Positions 16,126 through 25,175 are shown, counted from the stretch's first letter. The stretch is DNA of 64,000 bases from JBHJGP01 sp050331695 (GCA_050331695.1 JBHJGP010000001.1:1-64000); one strand, 5' to 3'. Made by a program: numbers and translations. Notes: a model not told the origin generated them from the sequence alone.

Positions 16126-17478
16126 TCAAGCTTTCACGATTTTTTGTCTTTGGTCGGTCACCGATTTGGTGGCGTTGCGGGTGTCGACCACCAGCCGGGC
16201 GTGGTGGACCAGGGCCTGATAGTCGACCTCGTCGTGATCGGTGACGATGAGAACGGCATCATAGTCGGCGAACAGTTCGGGTTCGAGCGCGATCGAGCGC
16301 CGGCCGGCGAGGGTGACATGTTCCCGTGTCTGGGGGATCATCGGCACGAACGGATCGACATAGTCGACCTCGGCGCCGCGGCGCTCCAGCATCGAGAGTA
16401 TCGGCAGGCCGGGGCTTTCCCGCATGTCGTCGACGTTCTTCTTGTAGGCGATGCCGGCCAGCAGAATGCGGCTGCCGTTCAGCCCCTTGCCGGTGCGCTC
16501 ATCCAGCGCCATCGCCAGCCGCTCGACCACGTAGCGCGGCATGGCGGTGTTGACCTCGCCGGCGAGCTCGATGAAGCGTGTCGGGATCTCGTATTCCCGG
16601 GCCTTCCAGGTCAAATAGAACGGATCGATCGGGATGCAGTGGCCGCCGAGCCCCGGGCCCGGGTAGAACGGCATGAAGCCGAACGGCTTGGTCTTGGCCG
16701 CGTCGATCACCTCCCAAACGTCGATGCCCATGGCGTCGAACACGATCTTGAGCTCGTTCACGAGCGCGATGTTGACCGCCCGGAAGATGTTCTCGGTCAG
16801 TTTCACCGCTTCGGCGGTCTCGAGGGAGGAAACGGCAACCGTCTGCTCGACGATATTGTCGTAGAGCGCCTGGGCGAGTTTGAGCGAGCGGGGCCCGGCG
16901 GCGCCCACGACCTTGGGGATGGTCGCCGTCACATGGTTGGGATTGGCCGGGTCTTCGCGTTCCGGCGAATAGGCCAGAAACAGCTGCTCCTCGACCCGGA
17001 GATCCTCCCGCTCTAACAGGGGTCGCAGCACGTCGCGGGTGGTTCCGGGGTAGGTGGTCGATTCCAGGACGATGAGTTGCCCCGGCCTGAGAAACGGGCG
17101 GATCGTCTCCGCCGTGCCCTCGACGAAGCTCAGATCCGGCTCGCGATGTTTGGTCAGCGGCGTCGGCACGCAGATAAGGCAGGCATCGACCTCGCTCAGG
17201 GTCGAAAAATCACTCGTCACCCGCAAACGGCCGCCGGTGATCAGTCCCGCGACCTCGCCGCCATCGATATGCTTGATGTAGGACCGGCCCGCCGTCAGCC
17301 GGGTGACCTTTGTCTCGTCGATGTCGAAACCGATGACGGCGAAGCCGCCGCGCGCTGCTGCGATCGCCAGCGGCAGGCCGACATAGCCGAGGCCGATGAT
17401 CCCGACCGTCGCCTGGCGCGCCCGGAACCGTGCTTCCAGCCTGTGCCAATCGACCGATGTCGTCCCACTTGCTGACAA
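16126..17478 (-). CDS. UDP-N-acetylhexosamine 6-dehydrogenase (WbpA/TviB-like)
   Basis: 450 residues. Four-electron oxidation of the C6 hydroxyl of a UDP-HexNAc to the uronate, using NAD+. Motifs: the N-terminal Rossmann GIIGLGYVGLPLA, ICVPTPL, the glutamate region LESTTYPGTTRDVL, YSPEREDPAN and the catalytic cysteine in GPGLGGHCIPIDPFYL. GIAYKKNVDDMRESP identifies the UDP-GlcNAc/ManNAc group rather than UDP-glucose dehydrogenases. It heads the operon with the DegT aminotransferase and diverges from the sugar epimerase gene across a 167-base spacer with a strong dyad. Confidence 0.9.
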   Translation of the reverse strand: MSASGTTSVDWHRLEARFRARQATVGIIGLGYVGLPLAIAAARGGFAVIGFDIDETKVTRLTAGRSYIKHIDGGEVAGLITGGRLRVTSDFSTLSEVDACLICVPTPLTKHREPDLSFVEGTAETIRPFLRPGQLIVLESTTYPGTTRDVLRPLLEREDLRVEEQLFLAYSPEREDPANPNHVTATIPKVVGAAGPRSLKLAQALYDNIVEQTVAVSSLETAEAVKLTENIFRAVNIALVNELKIVFDAMGIDVWEVIDAAKTKPFGFMPFYPGPGLGGHCIPIDPFYLTWKAREYEIPTRFIELAGEVNTAMPRYVVERLAMALDERTGKGLNGSRILLAGIAYKKNVDDMRESPGLPILSMLERRGAEVDYVDPFVPMIPQTREHVTLAGRRSIALEPELFADYDAVLIVTDHDEVDYQALVHHARLVVDTRNATKSVTDQRQKIVKA

Positions 17479-17562
17479 AAATTCGTTGCCTTCATCGCAG
17501 AGTCATTGAATTGCCGTCATCAGGCTGCTTCGGAATAGGCGTTGGCGTGAGGGCCCGCAAGG

Positions 17563-17589
17563 GCCCGGGTCAATCGGCTTGACCCGGGC
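17563..17589. repeat. Perfect 11-bp inverted repeat between divergent sugar-nucleotide genes
   Basis: GCCCGGGTCAA and TTGACCCGGGC flank the 5-base loop TCGGC. It lies midway between two divergent gene starts (17478 and 17646). There is no T-run on either side, so it does not look like an intrinsic terminator; it could be an operator or a structured leader. Confidence 0.5.
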
Positions 17590-17645
17590 GAGTGGCCCAC
17601 GCACATTCTCGCCGCAAAGTTTAGAGGGCTGAGGTTATTCCCGTC

Positions 17646-18677
17646 ATGGTTTCAGATCGGCGTTCGCCCGCGGACCAACCCGTCCTCGTCACCGGCGCCG
17701 CGGGCTTCATCGGTTTTCATCTGGCCAAGCGCCTGCTCGACGACGGCTGTCCGGTCGTCGGTTTGGACAGTCTGAACGATTATTACGACGTCACGCTCAA
17801 AGAAGCACGGCTGGGCCAGCTGGAGGGGCGGGACGGCTTCGCCTTCGAGCGGATCGACCTGGCGGACGACGGCGCCATGGACGCCCTGTTCGAACGCCAA
17901 ACCTTCGGCGCGGTCGCGCATATGGCGGCCCAGGCGGGGGTCCGCTACTCGCTCGAGAACCCGAGGGCTTATGTCGCCTCCAATCTCCAGGGCTTCGTCA
18001 ATATTTTGGAGGGCTGCCGGCGGCAAAACTGCCCGCATCTGATCTACGCCTCGTCGAGCTCGGTCTACGGCGCGAATAGAGCCATGCCATTTCGGGTGAG
18101 CGATCGGGTCGACCATCCGGTAAGCCTTTATGCCGCCACCTAAAAAGCCGACGAGCTGATGGCCCACACCTACAGCCATCTCTACCAATTGCCGACCACG
18201 GGCCTTCGCTTCTTCACCGTCTACGGCCCCTGGGGCCGGCCGGACATGGCCTATTTTCTGTTCACCAAGGCGATCTCCGAAGGCCGCCCGATCAAGGAGT
18301 TCAACCAAGGCCGCATGCGCCGGGACTTCACCTATATCGACGACGTTGTCGAGGGCCTGGTCCGGCTTCTGCCGAGGCCGCCTGCGCCCGGATCCGATGA
18401 TAGGGCCGCCGGTGCCAGCCCCAGCGGCGCGCCCTACGCCGTCTTCAACATAGGCAACAATCAGCCCGAGAAGCTGGGCCGGTTCATCGAGATCCTCGAA
18501 ACCGCGATCGGCAAGCCGGCGATCAAGGAGATGAAGCCGATGCAGCCGGGCGACGTCGAGGCCACCTACGCCGATATCGATCCGCTGTCCGAGGCCGTCG
18601 GCTTCCGTCCGGCCACCCCGATCGAGGAGGGCCTTGGGCGGTTCGTCGCCTGGTACCGGGACTATTACGGCACGTAA
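17646..18677 (+). pseudogene. UDP-glucuronate 4-epimerase-like SDR, interrupted by an in-frame TAA
   Basis: The two halves (17646-18143 and 18144-18677) lie in the same frame and together make a full-length ~343-residue extended SDR epimerase. Seen: the NAD site VTGAAGFIGFHLAK, YASSSSVYG, then SLYAAT followed by TAA and KADELMAHTYSHLY. Family members read YAATKKADEL, so the stop sits exactly at the lysine of the catalytic YxxxK motif (codon 166). The second half keeps TGLRFFTVYGPWGRPDMA and RDFTYIDDVVEG. One base (AAA to TAA) would explain it. It may be a recent nonsense mutation or a sequence error; without correction the product is truncated and inactive. Confidence 0.88.
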
Positions 18678-19899
18678 CGCCCAAGTTCCGGGCGACGCGG
18701 CCCTCGGTGCCGGCGGGCTGATCGCCATCGTCGGCTTCATGTTCATGCTCACGGCCATGAGCATCGACATGATGATCCCGGCGCTGATCGACCTGACCGC
18801 GGCGTTCGGCCGGCCCTCGACCGACGGCTACGCGGTGATCACCTGGTTCATGGTCGGCTACGCGCTGCCGCACCTGGTGATGGGCCCGCTCTCCGCCCGC
18901 TTCGGCCGCAAACCGGTCCTGATCGGCGGCCTCCTGCTCTACATGGCGGGCGGGCTCGCCTGCCTCTTCGCCCAAAATTTCGACCAGCTTCTCATGGCCC
19001 GCCTAGTCCAGGGGACCGGGGCCGCGTCCGGGCCCCTGAGCGGGCGCGCCGTCCTCCGGGACCGCTTTCAGGGCGAGGCGCTGGCCCGGGCGATGGCCGT
19101 GGCCATGGTGTTCTTCGCCAGCGGGCCGATGCTGGCACCGATCATCGGCGCCCTGGTTCTGCTTTTCGCCGGCTGGAACGCGATCTTCGGGGTGCTGGTC
19201 GCCGCCGGGCTCTTTTTTCTGTTGGCCGTCCTCTTCTTGTTGCCGGAGACCCGCGATCCGGCGACGGTCGTCCCGCTCTCGGTGAGGCGCATCGCTGGAG
19301 ACATCGCCGCCGTCCTCAAGCTACGGGAAACCCTCGCCGCGATCGCCGCCCTGTCTCTCGCCTACGCACTGTTAGCTCTCTATCTGAGCTCCACCGCGCT
19401 GATCTACATGGCCGGCTTCGGCCTCACCGAAACCCAGTTCGCGGCCACCTTCGCGGTCATCGCCGCCGGAACCATCGTCGCCAAGCCGATCACGAGCCTG
19501 GTTCTCCGCCACCGGCCGCCGCATCGGGCACTGATCTGGGCCCTGATGGCCCAGCTCGCCGTCACATTTTGTCTGTTGGTCCAGTTCGGCTTGGGCTGGG
19601 CCACGCTCCCGGGCACGGTTTTCACCTTTGCCCTGGTCTTCGTCGCCTTCACCGCGACCTTGTCCATTGGAACCGCCCTGGCCCTGTCGCCGCACGGCCC
19701 CCGCGCCGGTACCGCTTCCGGCGTCATGGGCCTCTGTCAGCTTTTGACGGGCGCGTTTCTGGGCGGCTGGCTGGCGGCGCTAACCGGAGGCGACGGCCTC
19801 TGGGTTGCAACCGCGATGGTGGCCCTCGCCGCCGCGGCGGCCATCGCCCATCTATGGATCACTGGCGGCTGCGCCTGGGCCAAAAGGGACGTTCTCTGA
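18634..19899 (+). CDS. Bcr/CflA-type MFS drug-resistance exporter
   Basis: 421 residues with twelve hydrophobic segments. FMFMLTAMSIDMMIPALIDL in helix 1 and ARFGRKPVLIGGLLLYMAGG (motif A) are typical of Bcr/CflA exporters such as bicyclomycin resistance protein; RDRFQGEALARAMAVAM follows helix 5. The TTG at 18634 has GAGGAGG a few bases upstream and overlaps the epimerase gene by 44 bases; no better start precedes the first helix. Proton-driven export of a small molecule across the inner membrane is expected. Confidence 0.85.
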   Translation: MGGSSPGTGTITARNAQVPGDAALGAGGLIAIVGFMFMLTAMSIDMMIPALIDLTAAFGRPSTDGYAVITWFMVGYALPHLVMGPLSARFGRKPVLIGGLLLYMAGGLACLFAQNFDQLLMARLVQGTGAASGPLSGRAVLRDRFQGEALARAMAVAMVFFASGPMLAPIIGALVLLFAGWNAIFGVLVAAGLFFLLAVLFLLPETRDPATVVPLSVRRIAGDIAAVLKLRETLAAIAALSLAYALLALYLSSTALIYMAGFGLTETQFAATFAVIAAGTIVAKPITSLVLRHRPPHRALIWALMAQLAVTFCLLVQFGLGWATLPGTVFTFALVFVAFTATLSIGTALALSPHGPRAGTASGVMGLCQLLTGAFLGGWLAALTGGDGLWVATAMVALAAAAAIAHLWITGGCAWAKRDVL

Positions 19900-20004
19900 T
19901 CGCAGGTTCTTGCAAACGCTTATTGGCCGTTATGCGGACGAAGCTGACCTTCCGGCCAGTGCCACGAAAGTCTGCTTTCCTATCGTTTGGCCGGACACGG
20001 CTAC

Positions 20005-20703
20005 CTAGCCTTTGGATATTTTTGGATATCGTTTGCGGCTTTGCGCGTCGGACATGTCACTTCGATACCAAGAGCGTTCGTGAATTGATCCACGCCAACC
20101 GAACACTGCCAAAAATGGATCAGGGCCGGTACGGATGGCATGGCTCACATCTGACCCATGCCACGCGACCTCGCCCGGGGCGATGGTTACAAAAGGGGCA
20201 TCGTCACCGACTTGGAAATCTGGCGCGCCACTCAGCGTCAGATAGAATTCTTCCGCTGGGTGAGCATGAGGAGGATAAAGGGTGTTGGGTCCGAGGATAA
20301 ACAAGCCCAAGATCATCGTATCACATCGGACTGTTCCGTCCGGTCCAATTCCTTCGCCGTTGGCAAAATCCGCCAGAAACGGTTTTGACCAAGCGGCTGG
20401 TTCGTAGAATTCCGTCCAATGAACGTGTCCCAATGCGCTCCGCGCAGCCTGAAGTAGGTTTTCCGAAACGAATGTCGGGACGGCACTGAAAGCGACAGGC
20501 GCATGCCGCAATGCGCGAACTGGAGCGGCTGGTTTGACTCCGTCATGAGCTGACAGGTTCATCACTGTCTCAATATCTGACACGAACTTGTCTCGAATAA
20601 TCTGATCTTTTCGGCGCACATTCACTCGGCTCAAGTGTTTGGCTGTCTCCAGTGCGAGCTGAAGTAATGGGTGGGAAGGCTGGATGTTGCTGTTAAATCC
20701 CAT
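20005..20703 (-). CDS. DMSP lyase-type cupin (DddL/DddQ/DddW superfamily)
   Basis: 232 residues from the ATG at 20703, which overlaps the end of the arsR-type gene by 11 bases; an earlier start at 20751 is possible. The C-terminal half is a cupin barrel with motif 1 LYPPHAHPAEEFYLTLSG (His146, His148, Glu152, Tyr154) and motif 2 around APGEVAWHGSDVSHAIRT. The HxHxxxExY set is that of metal-dependent lyases that cleave dimethylsulfoniopropionate to dimethyl sulfide and acrylate. The exact subfamily cannot be told from sequence alone. Local base composition is more AT-rich than in flanking genes, suggesting transfer. No acrylate-handling genes are adjacent. Confidence 0.7.
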   Translation of the reverse strand: MGFNSNIQPSHPLLQLALETAKHLSRVNVRRKDQIIRDKFVSDIETVMNLSAHDGVKPAAPVRALRHAPVAFSAVPTFVSENLLQAARSALGHVHWTEFYEPAAWSKPFLADFANGEGIGPDGTVRCDTMILGLFILGPNTLYPPHAHPAEEFYLTLSGAPDFQVGDDAPFVTIAPGEVAWHGSDVSHAIRTGPDPFLAVFGWRGSIHERSWYRSDMSDAQSRKRYPKISKG

Positions 20704-20998
20704 CTTGAAGCCATTGCTTGTATCCAGCGATCGCTGCTTCGTTGCGCGCAAAATAGGACCATCGTCCGATCTTTCGGACGGAAAGCAACTCAGCGCGCCT
20801 CAGGACTTCGAGGTGGCGACTGACCGTAGGCTGGGCCATGCCGAGTTTGTCGGTCAGAAGCGTGACGCACACACCAATCTCTAGGGGGTCGCCGGCTGTC
20901 TGATTTGCGAAGTGTTTCCGTGGATCCGCGAGCCACTGCAGGACTTTCACTCTATGCTTGTTGGCAATGGCTTTGGATTGTTCGAGGCGATCTATCAT
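20693..20998 (-). CDS. ArsR-type winged-helix regulator
   Basis: About 101 residues from the ATG at 20998, with a TTG at 21007 as alternative; GGGAGG lies directly before the ATG. The helix-turn-helix is LTDKLGMAQPTVSRHLEVLR, followed by a wing. It has no obvious CxC metal-sensing pair, so it is probably not a metal sensor. Translationally coupled to the cupin gene and of similar, more AT-rich composition, it is the likely repressor of that gene. Confidence 0.85.
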   Translation of the reverse strand: MIDRLEQSKAIANKHRVKVLQWLADPRKHFANQTAGDPLEIGVCVTLLTDKLGMAQPTVSRHLEVLRRAELLSVRKIGRWSYFARNEAAIAGYKQWLQDGI

Positions 20999-21195
20999 TC
21001 CTCCCAATACATCGATTAAATGCTATGAGTCAATGAAATGAGTAAGCAGTGGCGCTCGCTAGAAAAAGCTGTCGTTTGCTCGCTCTGCAGCATCCGTCAC
21101 TCGGGGCTCGAACCGGGCGTTTGACGCACTGCGGCATTGGCGCAGACGAAGCGTTTCGGTAACCAGGGCGGAGGGGATTTGGGGAGCTGACAAAA

Positions 21196-21885
21196 ATGCG
21201 TTTTGCCTGGCTGGGCCATTCGGCCGTGCATCTGGAGATGGCGGGTCTGGACCTGCTGATCGATCCGTTCTGGACCGGCAATCCGACCTTTCCTCAAGGC
21301 TATGAGGACCAACTGGCGAAGGTCGATGCGATCTTGCTGACCCACGGCCATGAGGATCACATCGGCGACACGGTGAGGTTGGCCAAAAAATATGATGCGG
21401 TGCTGGTGGGCATGTTTGAGGTGGTGCAGTGGCTGGCGCACCAGGGGGTCGAGACCGTGGAGCCAATGAACGTCGGCGGCACGATCGGGTTTCGCGGCCT
21501 TCAGCTGACCATGGTCAACGCGCTTCACAGCTCGGCCGTGATCCAGGACGGGGTGCCGGTGACGATGGGCGATCCGGCGGGCTTCGTCATCAAGGGCGAG
21601 GGGCATTCCGTCTACCATGCCGGCGACACCGATCTGTTCTCCGACATGGCCCTGATCCAGCGGTTGCACGAGCCTCAGTTGGGCTTTCTGCCGATCGGCG
21701 ACCGGTTCACCATGGGGCCGGAGACGGCGGCCATCGCCGTAAATGAGCTGTTCGCCTTCGACCAGGTGGTGCCGATCCATTGGGGCACGTTCGATCTTCT
21801 GAGCGGCCGGCCGGAGCCGTTCAAGGCGCTGGTCGAGCGGGCCGAGGTGTTGAGCCCGGAGCCGGGCCGGATGGTCGAGATCTGA
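21196..21885 (+). CDS. UPF0173 metal-dependent hydrolase (MBL fold)
   Basis: 229 residues, a short metallo-beta-lactamase-fold protein. Metal ligands are visible in THGHEDHIGDT (HxHxDH), NALHSS, YHAGDTDLFSDM and PIHWGTFD. UPF0173/YtkL-like proteins are widespread, and the physiological substrate is not known. It is well separated from its neighbours and faces away from the arsR gene. Confidence 0.88.
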   Translation: MRFAWLGHSAVHLEMAGLDLLIDPFWTGNPTFPQGYEDQLAKVDAILLTHGHEDHIGDTVRLAKKYDAVLVGMFEVVQWLAHQGVETVEPMNVGGTIGFRGLQLTMVNALHSSAVIQDGVPVTMGDPAGFVIKGEGHSVYHAGDTDLFSDMALIQRLHEPQLGFLPIGDRFTMGPETAAIAVNELFAFDQVVPIHWGTFDLLSGRPEPFKALVERAEVLSPEPGRMVEI

Positions 21886-22018
21886 CGGGCTTTTGCCTGG
21901 CGGCGCTTGTGGTCGGCTCAAGGGGGAGGTTGCGGGATCGGCCAGATCCCTGTTTAAGCCTGAGCCAATTCCAACCGACGACCCGCCCGTCTCAACGAAA
22001 TCGAGGAACGTTCAGCTC

Positions 22019-22543
22019 ATGGCCGAAAATGAAACCGCCGCCAACGGCGGTGCCGATACTCAGCGCGAGCCACCGCGCCTGTCGATTGTTTCCCAATATG
22101 TGAAGGATTTGTCCTTCGAGAACCCGCAGGCGCCGGACGGCCTTCAGGCCCAGGGCGCGCGCCCCGAAATTCAGATCCGGGTCGATGTCAGGAGCCAGAA
22201 GCTCGAGAACGCCGATCGCTATGAGGTGGTGCTCGAGCTCAATGTCGACGCCAAGGCGGGGGACGCTTCCGCCTTCGTCATCGAGCTGGTCTATGGCGGT
22301 GTCTTCACGCTCGCCAACATTCCGGACGACAGCCTGCAGCCGCTCTTGTTGATCGAATGCCCGAGGCTCTTGTTCCCGTTCGCCCGGCGGATCATCGCCG
22401 ACGCGACCCGGGATGGCGGCTTCCCGCCTTTGATGATCGATCCGATCGATTTCGTGACCCTCTACCGCCGGCGGGGTCAACAGGCCCAAGCAGCGGCCGC
22501 GGCCCCGGCCCAGAGCGGCCCCGGAGCCGGCGGCACGGCGTAA
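22019..22543 (+). CDS. secB: Protein-export chaperone SecB
   Basis: 174 residues from the ATG at 22019 with GAGGAA upstream. SecB is a tetrameric cytosolic chaperone that keeps preproteins unfolded and passes them to SecA. Family marks: VKDLSFENPQAP, YEVVLELNVDAK, FVIELVYGGVFTL, LLIECPRLLFPFARRIIAD, GGFPPLMIDPIDF. A low-complexity Ala/Gln tail ends the protein. In many alphaproteobacteria secB is beside dnaQ; here it is about 8 kb from that block. Confidence 0.95.
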   Translation: MAENETAANGGADTQREPPRLSIVSQYVKDLSFENPQAPDGLQAQGARPEIQIRVDVRSQKLENADRYEVVLELNVDAKAGDASAFVIELVYGGVFTLANIPDDSLQPLLLIECPRLLFPFARRIIADATRDGGFPPLMIDPIDFVTLYRRRGQQAQAAAAAPAQSGPGAGGTA

Positions 22544-22567
22544 ACAGACAGAAAAACGGGCTGGAGT

Positions 22568-23704
22568 TCAGCTCGGATCTGATCCCGGCACCGGGCCTTC
22601 CGGCCCGAGGCCGGTCCAGCAGGACGCGTTGACGCCGACGAAATCGTCGATCAGGACGCCGGCATCTTCGACCAGAGCGGCCAGGCGCCGGCTGTTGGCG
22701 TGATCGGGGAACCGTTTGCGGTAGAAGGCGGTCCAGGCCATGTAGTGGCGGCCGTGGCCCCGGCGCTGCAGGAAGTCCAGCGATGGTCCCGGGCCGGTTT
22801 CGTCTATTCGGTCCAGAAGAAAGGTGACGGCGTCGTGCAGGCTGACACCCCCGGGCCGGTAGCCGTAGAGGTCGATGTTCTGGACCGCCGCCGTTTCGGC
22901 GATGACCGTGAGCGATGCCAGCGCCTGGCGCTGGTACCAGAGCGCCTTATCGCCGCGGGCCATTTCCAGGGGCCAGCTGCCGTCCGGAGCCAGATCGGCG
23001 ATGGCGTCCCGGTAGATGCGAACCGCCCGGTCGAAGATCGCCGGATCGCCCTCGAGCGCGCCCCAGAGCGCCAGGACGCTGCCGGTCAGATAGCGGTGGT
23101 TGTTGCGATTGCTCACGGCGCGACCCTGCCAGCGGCTGGCGCCGGCGCCGGTCGGGGCCTCGGCGAGGGGCACCAGGCGCGAGAGCCATTGCCGGACCAA
23201 TGCGCGGTCGGCTTCGCTCCAGGAGCCGTGGTCTCGGAGGACCGCGTAAGAGCTGATGATCGGCACCAGCGCGCGCTTCAGGCTGAAGAGAGCGTTGGTG
23301 TTGCTGGCCTCGGCGCCGGCGTCGAGCGGCTGGCTCAGCGCATCGGCTCGGGCCCAGCCGACCAGGAGCCGGATCGTTCGCTGGGCGGCGTCACTGCTTA
23401 GGCGGCCGGCCGCGGCGCCTTGCATCAGGGCCATGGTGTAGGGCTGGAAGCGGCGGTCCGTGCCGCCCCGGGCCGGTGCCCGGATTTCGACGATCGGTGG
23501 CGGCGGCAGGCGATCGGAGAGGCGTTGCCGGCAGCTTTCCTGTTGCCCGGGTAACGGCTCGGCCCGATCCTGGATATGGATCACGCCGGGACGAGCCAAC
23601 AGGCTTGTCGACAGGGCCCGGGGCGCGCTCAGCGCATGGCATTGGTCGGCCATGACCGCGAACGTCACCGACAGGATCAACAGGCAAGCGGTTCGGCGAA
23701 GCAT
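22568..23704 (-). CDS. PL5-type alginate lyase-like exported protein
   Basis: 378 residues from the ATG at 23704. The N-terminus (LRRTACLLILSVTFAVMADQ) is a signal peptide, so the enzyme should act in the periplasm or outside. The alpha/alpha-barrel of polysaccharide lyase family 5 is suggested by AVSNRNNHRYLTGSVLAL (the Asn-Asn-His catalytic region of AlgL-type lyases) and DGSWPLEMARGDKALWYQRQ, matching the DGTLPNELARG region. The expected role is beta-elimination of mannuronate linkages, clearing alginate-type polymer in the periplasm. It is about 29 kb from the alg8/alg44 genes. Identity is low enough that another uronan could be the substrate. Confidence 0.75.
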   Translation of the reverse strand: MLRRTACLLILSVTFAVMADQCHALSAPRALSTSLLARPGVIHIQDRAEPLPGQQESCRQRLSDRLPPPPIVEIRAPARGGTDRRFQPYTMALMQGAAAGRLSSDAAQRTIRLLVGWARADALSQPLDAGAEASNTNALFSLKRALVPIISSYAVLRDHGSWSEADRALVRQWLSRLVPLAEAPTGAGASRWQGRAVSNRNNHRYLTGSVLALWGALEGDPAIFDRAVRIYRDAIADLAPDGSWPLEMARGDKALWYQRQALASLTVIAETAAVQNIDLYGYRPGGVSLHDAVTFLLDRIDETGPGPSLDFLQRRGHGRHYMAWTAFYRKRFPDHANSRRLAALVEDAGVLIDDFVGVNASCWTGLGPEGPVPGSDPS

Positions 23705-23754
23705 CCAAGGAACTCCCGTTGCCGGGAGCATAGGATCGAAAGCTCAAAAAAACG

Positions 23755-24306
23755 TCAAGACGCAAAATCACCTTTCAGTTGATTTACAATGTCATCAATA
23801 TCGCTTTTTAGTTGAAAAAGAGCTCGAGCCGTTTTTCCGGCGAATTCGGCGTCGACGATGGCCTCGACCAGCGCCACGAACGGCTGCCAGAACCCGTCCA
23901 AGTCAAGCAGGTAGATGGGACGGTCGTGATATCCCAGCTGGCGAAGCGTGACCGCGTCCAGGATCTCGTCGACCGTGCCGAGACCGCCCGGAAGAGCGAC
24001 GAAGGCATCGGCGCCAACGATCATCTTGCGTTTGCGCTCGAACATGTCCTCGGTGATGTCGAGACGGGTCAGCCCCCGGTGGCCGACCTCGCGGGCCAAG
24101 AGGCGCTCGGGGATGAAGCCCGTGACCGTGCCGGAACGGGACAGGGCGCCGTCGGCGAGCGTGCCCATGAGGCCGACATCGCCGCCACCATAGATCAGCT
24201 CGAAGCCGTTCTCCGCAAGCGCTTCACCGAAGGCTTTGGCAACCTCACGGTAGCGCTGCTCCCTGCCGTATCTCGAGCCGCAGAAAACGCAGATACGCGG
24301 TTTCAC
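23755..24306 (-). CDS. LOG family protein (TIGR00730; nucleoside 5'-monophosphate phosphoribohydrolase-like)
   Basis: 183 residues. The nucleotide-binding CVFCGSRYG start, IYGGGDVGLMG and the catalytic PGGLGTVDEILD identify the lysine-decarboxylase-like LOG family, which releases the base from cytokinin or other nucleoside 5'-monophosphates. MFERKRKMI carries the usual arginine. The start overlaps the ilvE stop by four bases, so it is part of that operon. Confidence 0.88.
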   Translation of the reverse strand: MKPRICVFCGSRYGREQRYREVAKAFGEALAENGFELIYGGGDVGLMGTLADGALSRSGTVTGFIPERLLAREVGHRGLTRLDITEDMFERKRKMIVGADAFVALPGGLGTVDEILDAVTLRQLGYHDRPIYLLDLDGFWQPFVALVEAIVDAEFAGKTARALFQLKSDIDDIVNQLKGDFAS

Positions 24307-25175
24307 GCGGCGGCTATGGCCGGCCGGCGGGTGAGCGCCTGAAAATCATCGATCAGGTCACCGGTGATCCGGCCGACCTGGAAGTTGAGATCGTCGATCG
24401 CGCGGACCGGCGTGATCTCGGCAGCGGTGCCGCAGACGAAAACTTCCTGGGCCTTCGCGATCTCCTCAGGGAGGATACGCCTCTCGACGATTTCGAAGCC
24501 CCGGGCCTCGGCGAGCTTGATCGCCGTGCGGCGGGTGATGCCGTTGAGGAAACGGTCGGGCAAGGGCGTGTGGATGACCCCGTCGATGACGAAGAAGATG
24601 TTGGCGCCGGTGGTCTCGGCGACGAAGCCCTCGTGATCCAGCATCAGGGCATCGCCGAAACCCTTGGCCTCGGCCGCGTGCTTGCTGAGCGTGCAGATCA
24701 TGTAGAGGCCGGCGGCCTTGCTGTGGATCGGCGCGCAGGCCGGTGAGGGGCGTTGGTAAATCGCCCGCGTCAACCGAAGGTCGCTATAATAGGCGCCCCA
24801 TTCCCAAACGGCGATCGCCACGTGGACCCGATTTTTTTGCGCCGAAACGCCCATCATTTCGGAGCCGCGCCAGGCGACGGGACGCACATAGCAATCGCTG
24901 AAGCCATTCTTGGCGATCACCGCCCGGGTCGCCGCGTCCAACTCGTCAACGCTGTAGGGGATGGCGAAATCGAGGATCTTGGCGCTGTCGATCAAGCGCT
25001 GGCTGTGCTCCGACAATTTGAACACTTCGCCGCCATAGGCCCGCTCGCCCTCGAACACGCAGCTACCATAGTGCAAGCCATGGGTGAGCACATGGAGCTT
25101 GGCCTCGCGCCACGGCACCATCTCGCCGTCGAGCCAAATCCAGCCGTCACGATCATCGAAGGGAAGAAGGGCCAT
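24303..25175 (-). CDS. ilvE: Branched-chain amino acid aminotransferase
   Basis: 290 residues from the ATG at 25175 (GAGGA seven bases upstream). Fold-type IV PLP enzyme that interconverts branched-chain 2-oxoacids and amino acids with glutamate. Motifs: DGWIWLDGEMVPWREAK, HGLHYGSCVFEGERAY, the PLP lysine in CTLSKHAAEAKGFGDALML, FVAETTGANIFFV and TRRTAIKLAE. It diverges from the MarR regulator across a spacer with an inverted repeat. Confidence 0.93.
   Translation of the reverse strand: MALLPFDDRDGWIWLDGEMVPWREAKLHVLTHGLHYGSCVFEGERAYGGEVFKLSEHSQRLIDSAKILDFAIPYSVDELDAATRAVIAKNGFSDCYVRPVAWRGSEMMGVSAQKNRVHVAIAVWEWGAYYSDLRLTRAIYQRPSPACAPIHSKAAGLYMICTLSKHAAEAKGFGDALMLDHEGFVAETTGANIFFVIDGVIHTPLPDRFLNGITRRTAIKLAEARGFEIVERRILPEEIAKAQEVFVCGTAAEITPVRAIDDLNFQVGRITGDLIDDFQALTRRPAIAAA

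Noticed and set aside
18141..18143. Recoded stop (special amino acid) in the epimerase
   Set aside because: The codon is TAA, which is not used for pyrrolysine or selenocysteine insertion, and TAA ends other genes here.
19569..20300. 243-codon plus-strand frame
   Set aside because: Overlaps the Bcr-type exporter and the cupin on the other strand; composition is Arg/Pro/Gly-rich as in shadow frames.
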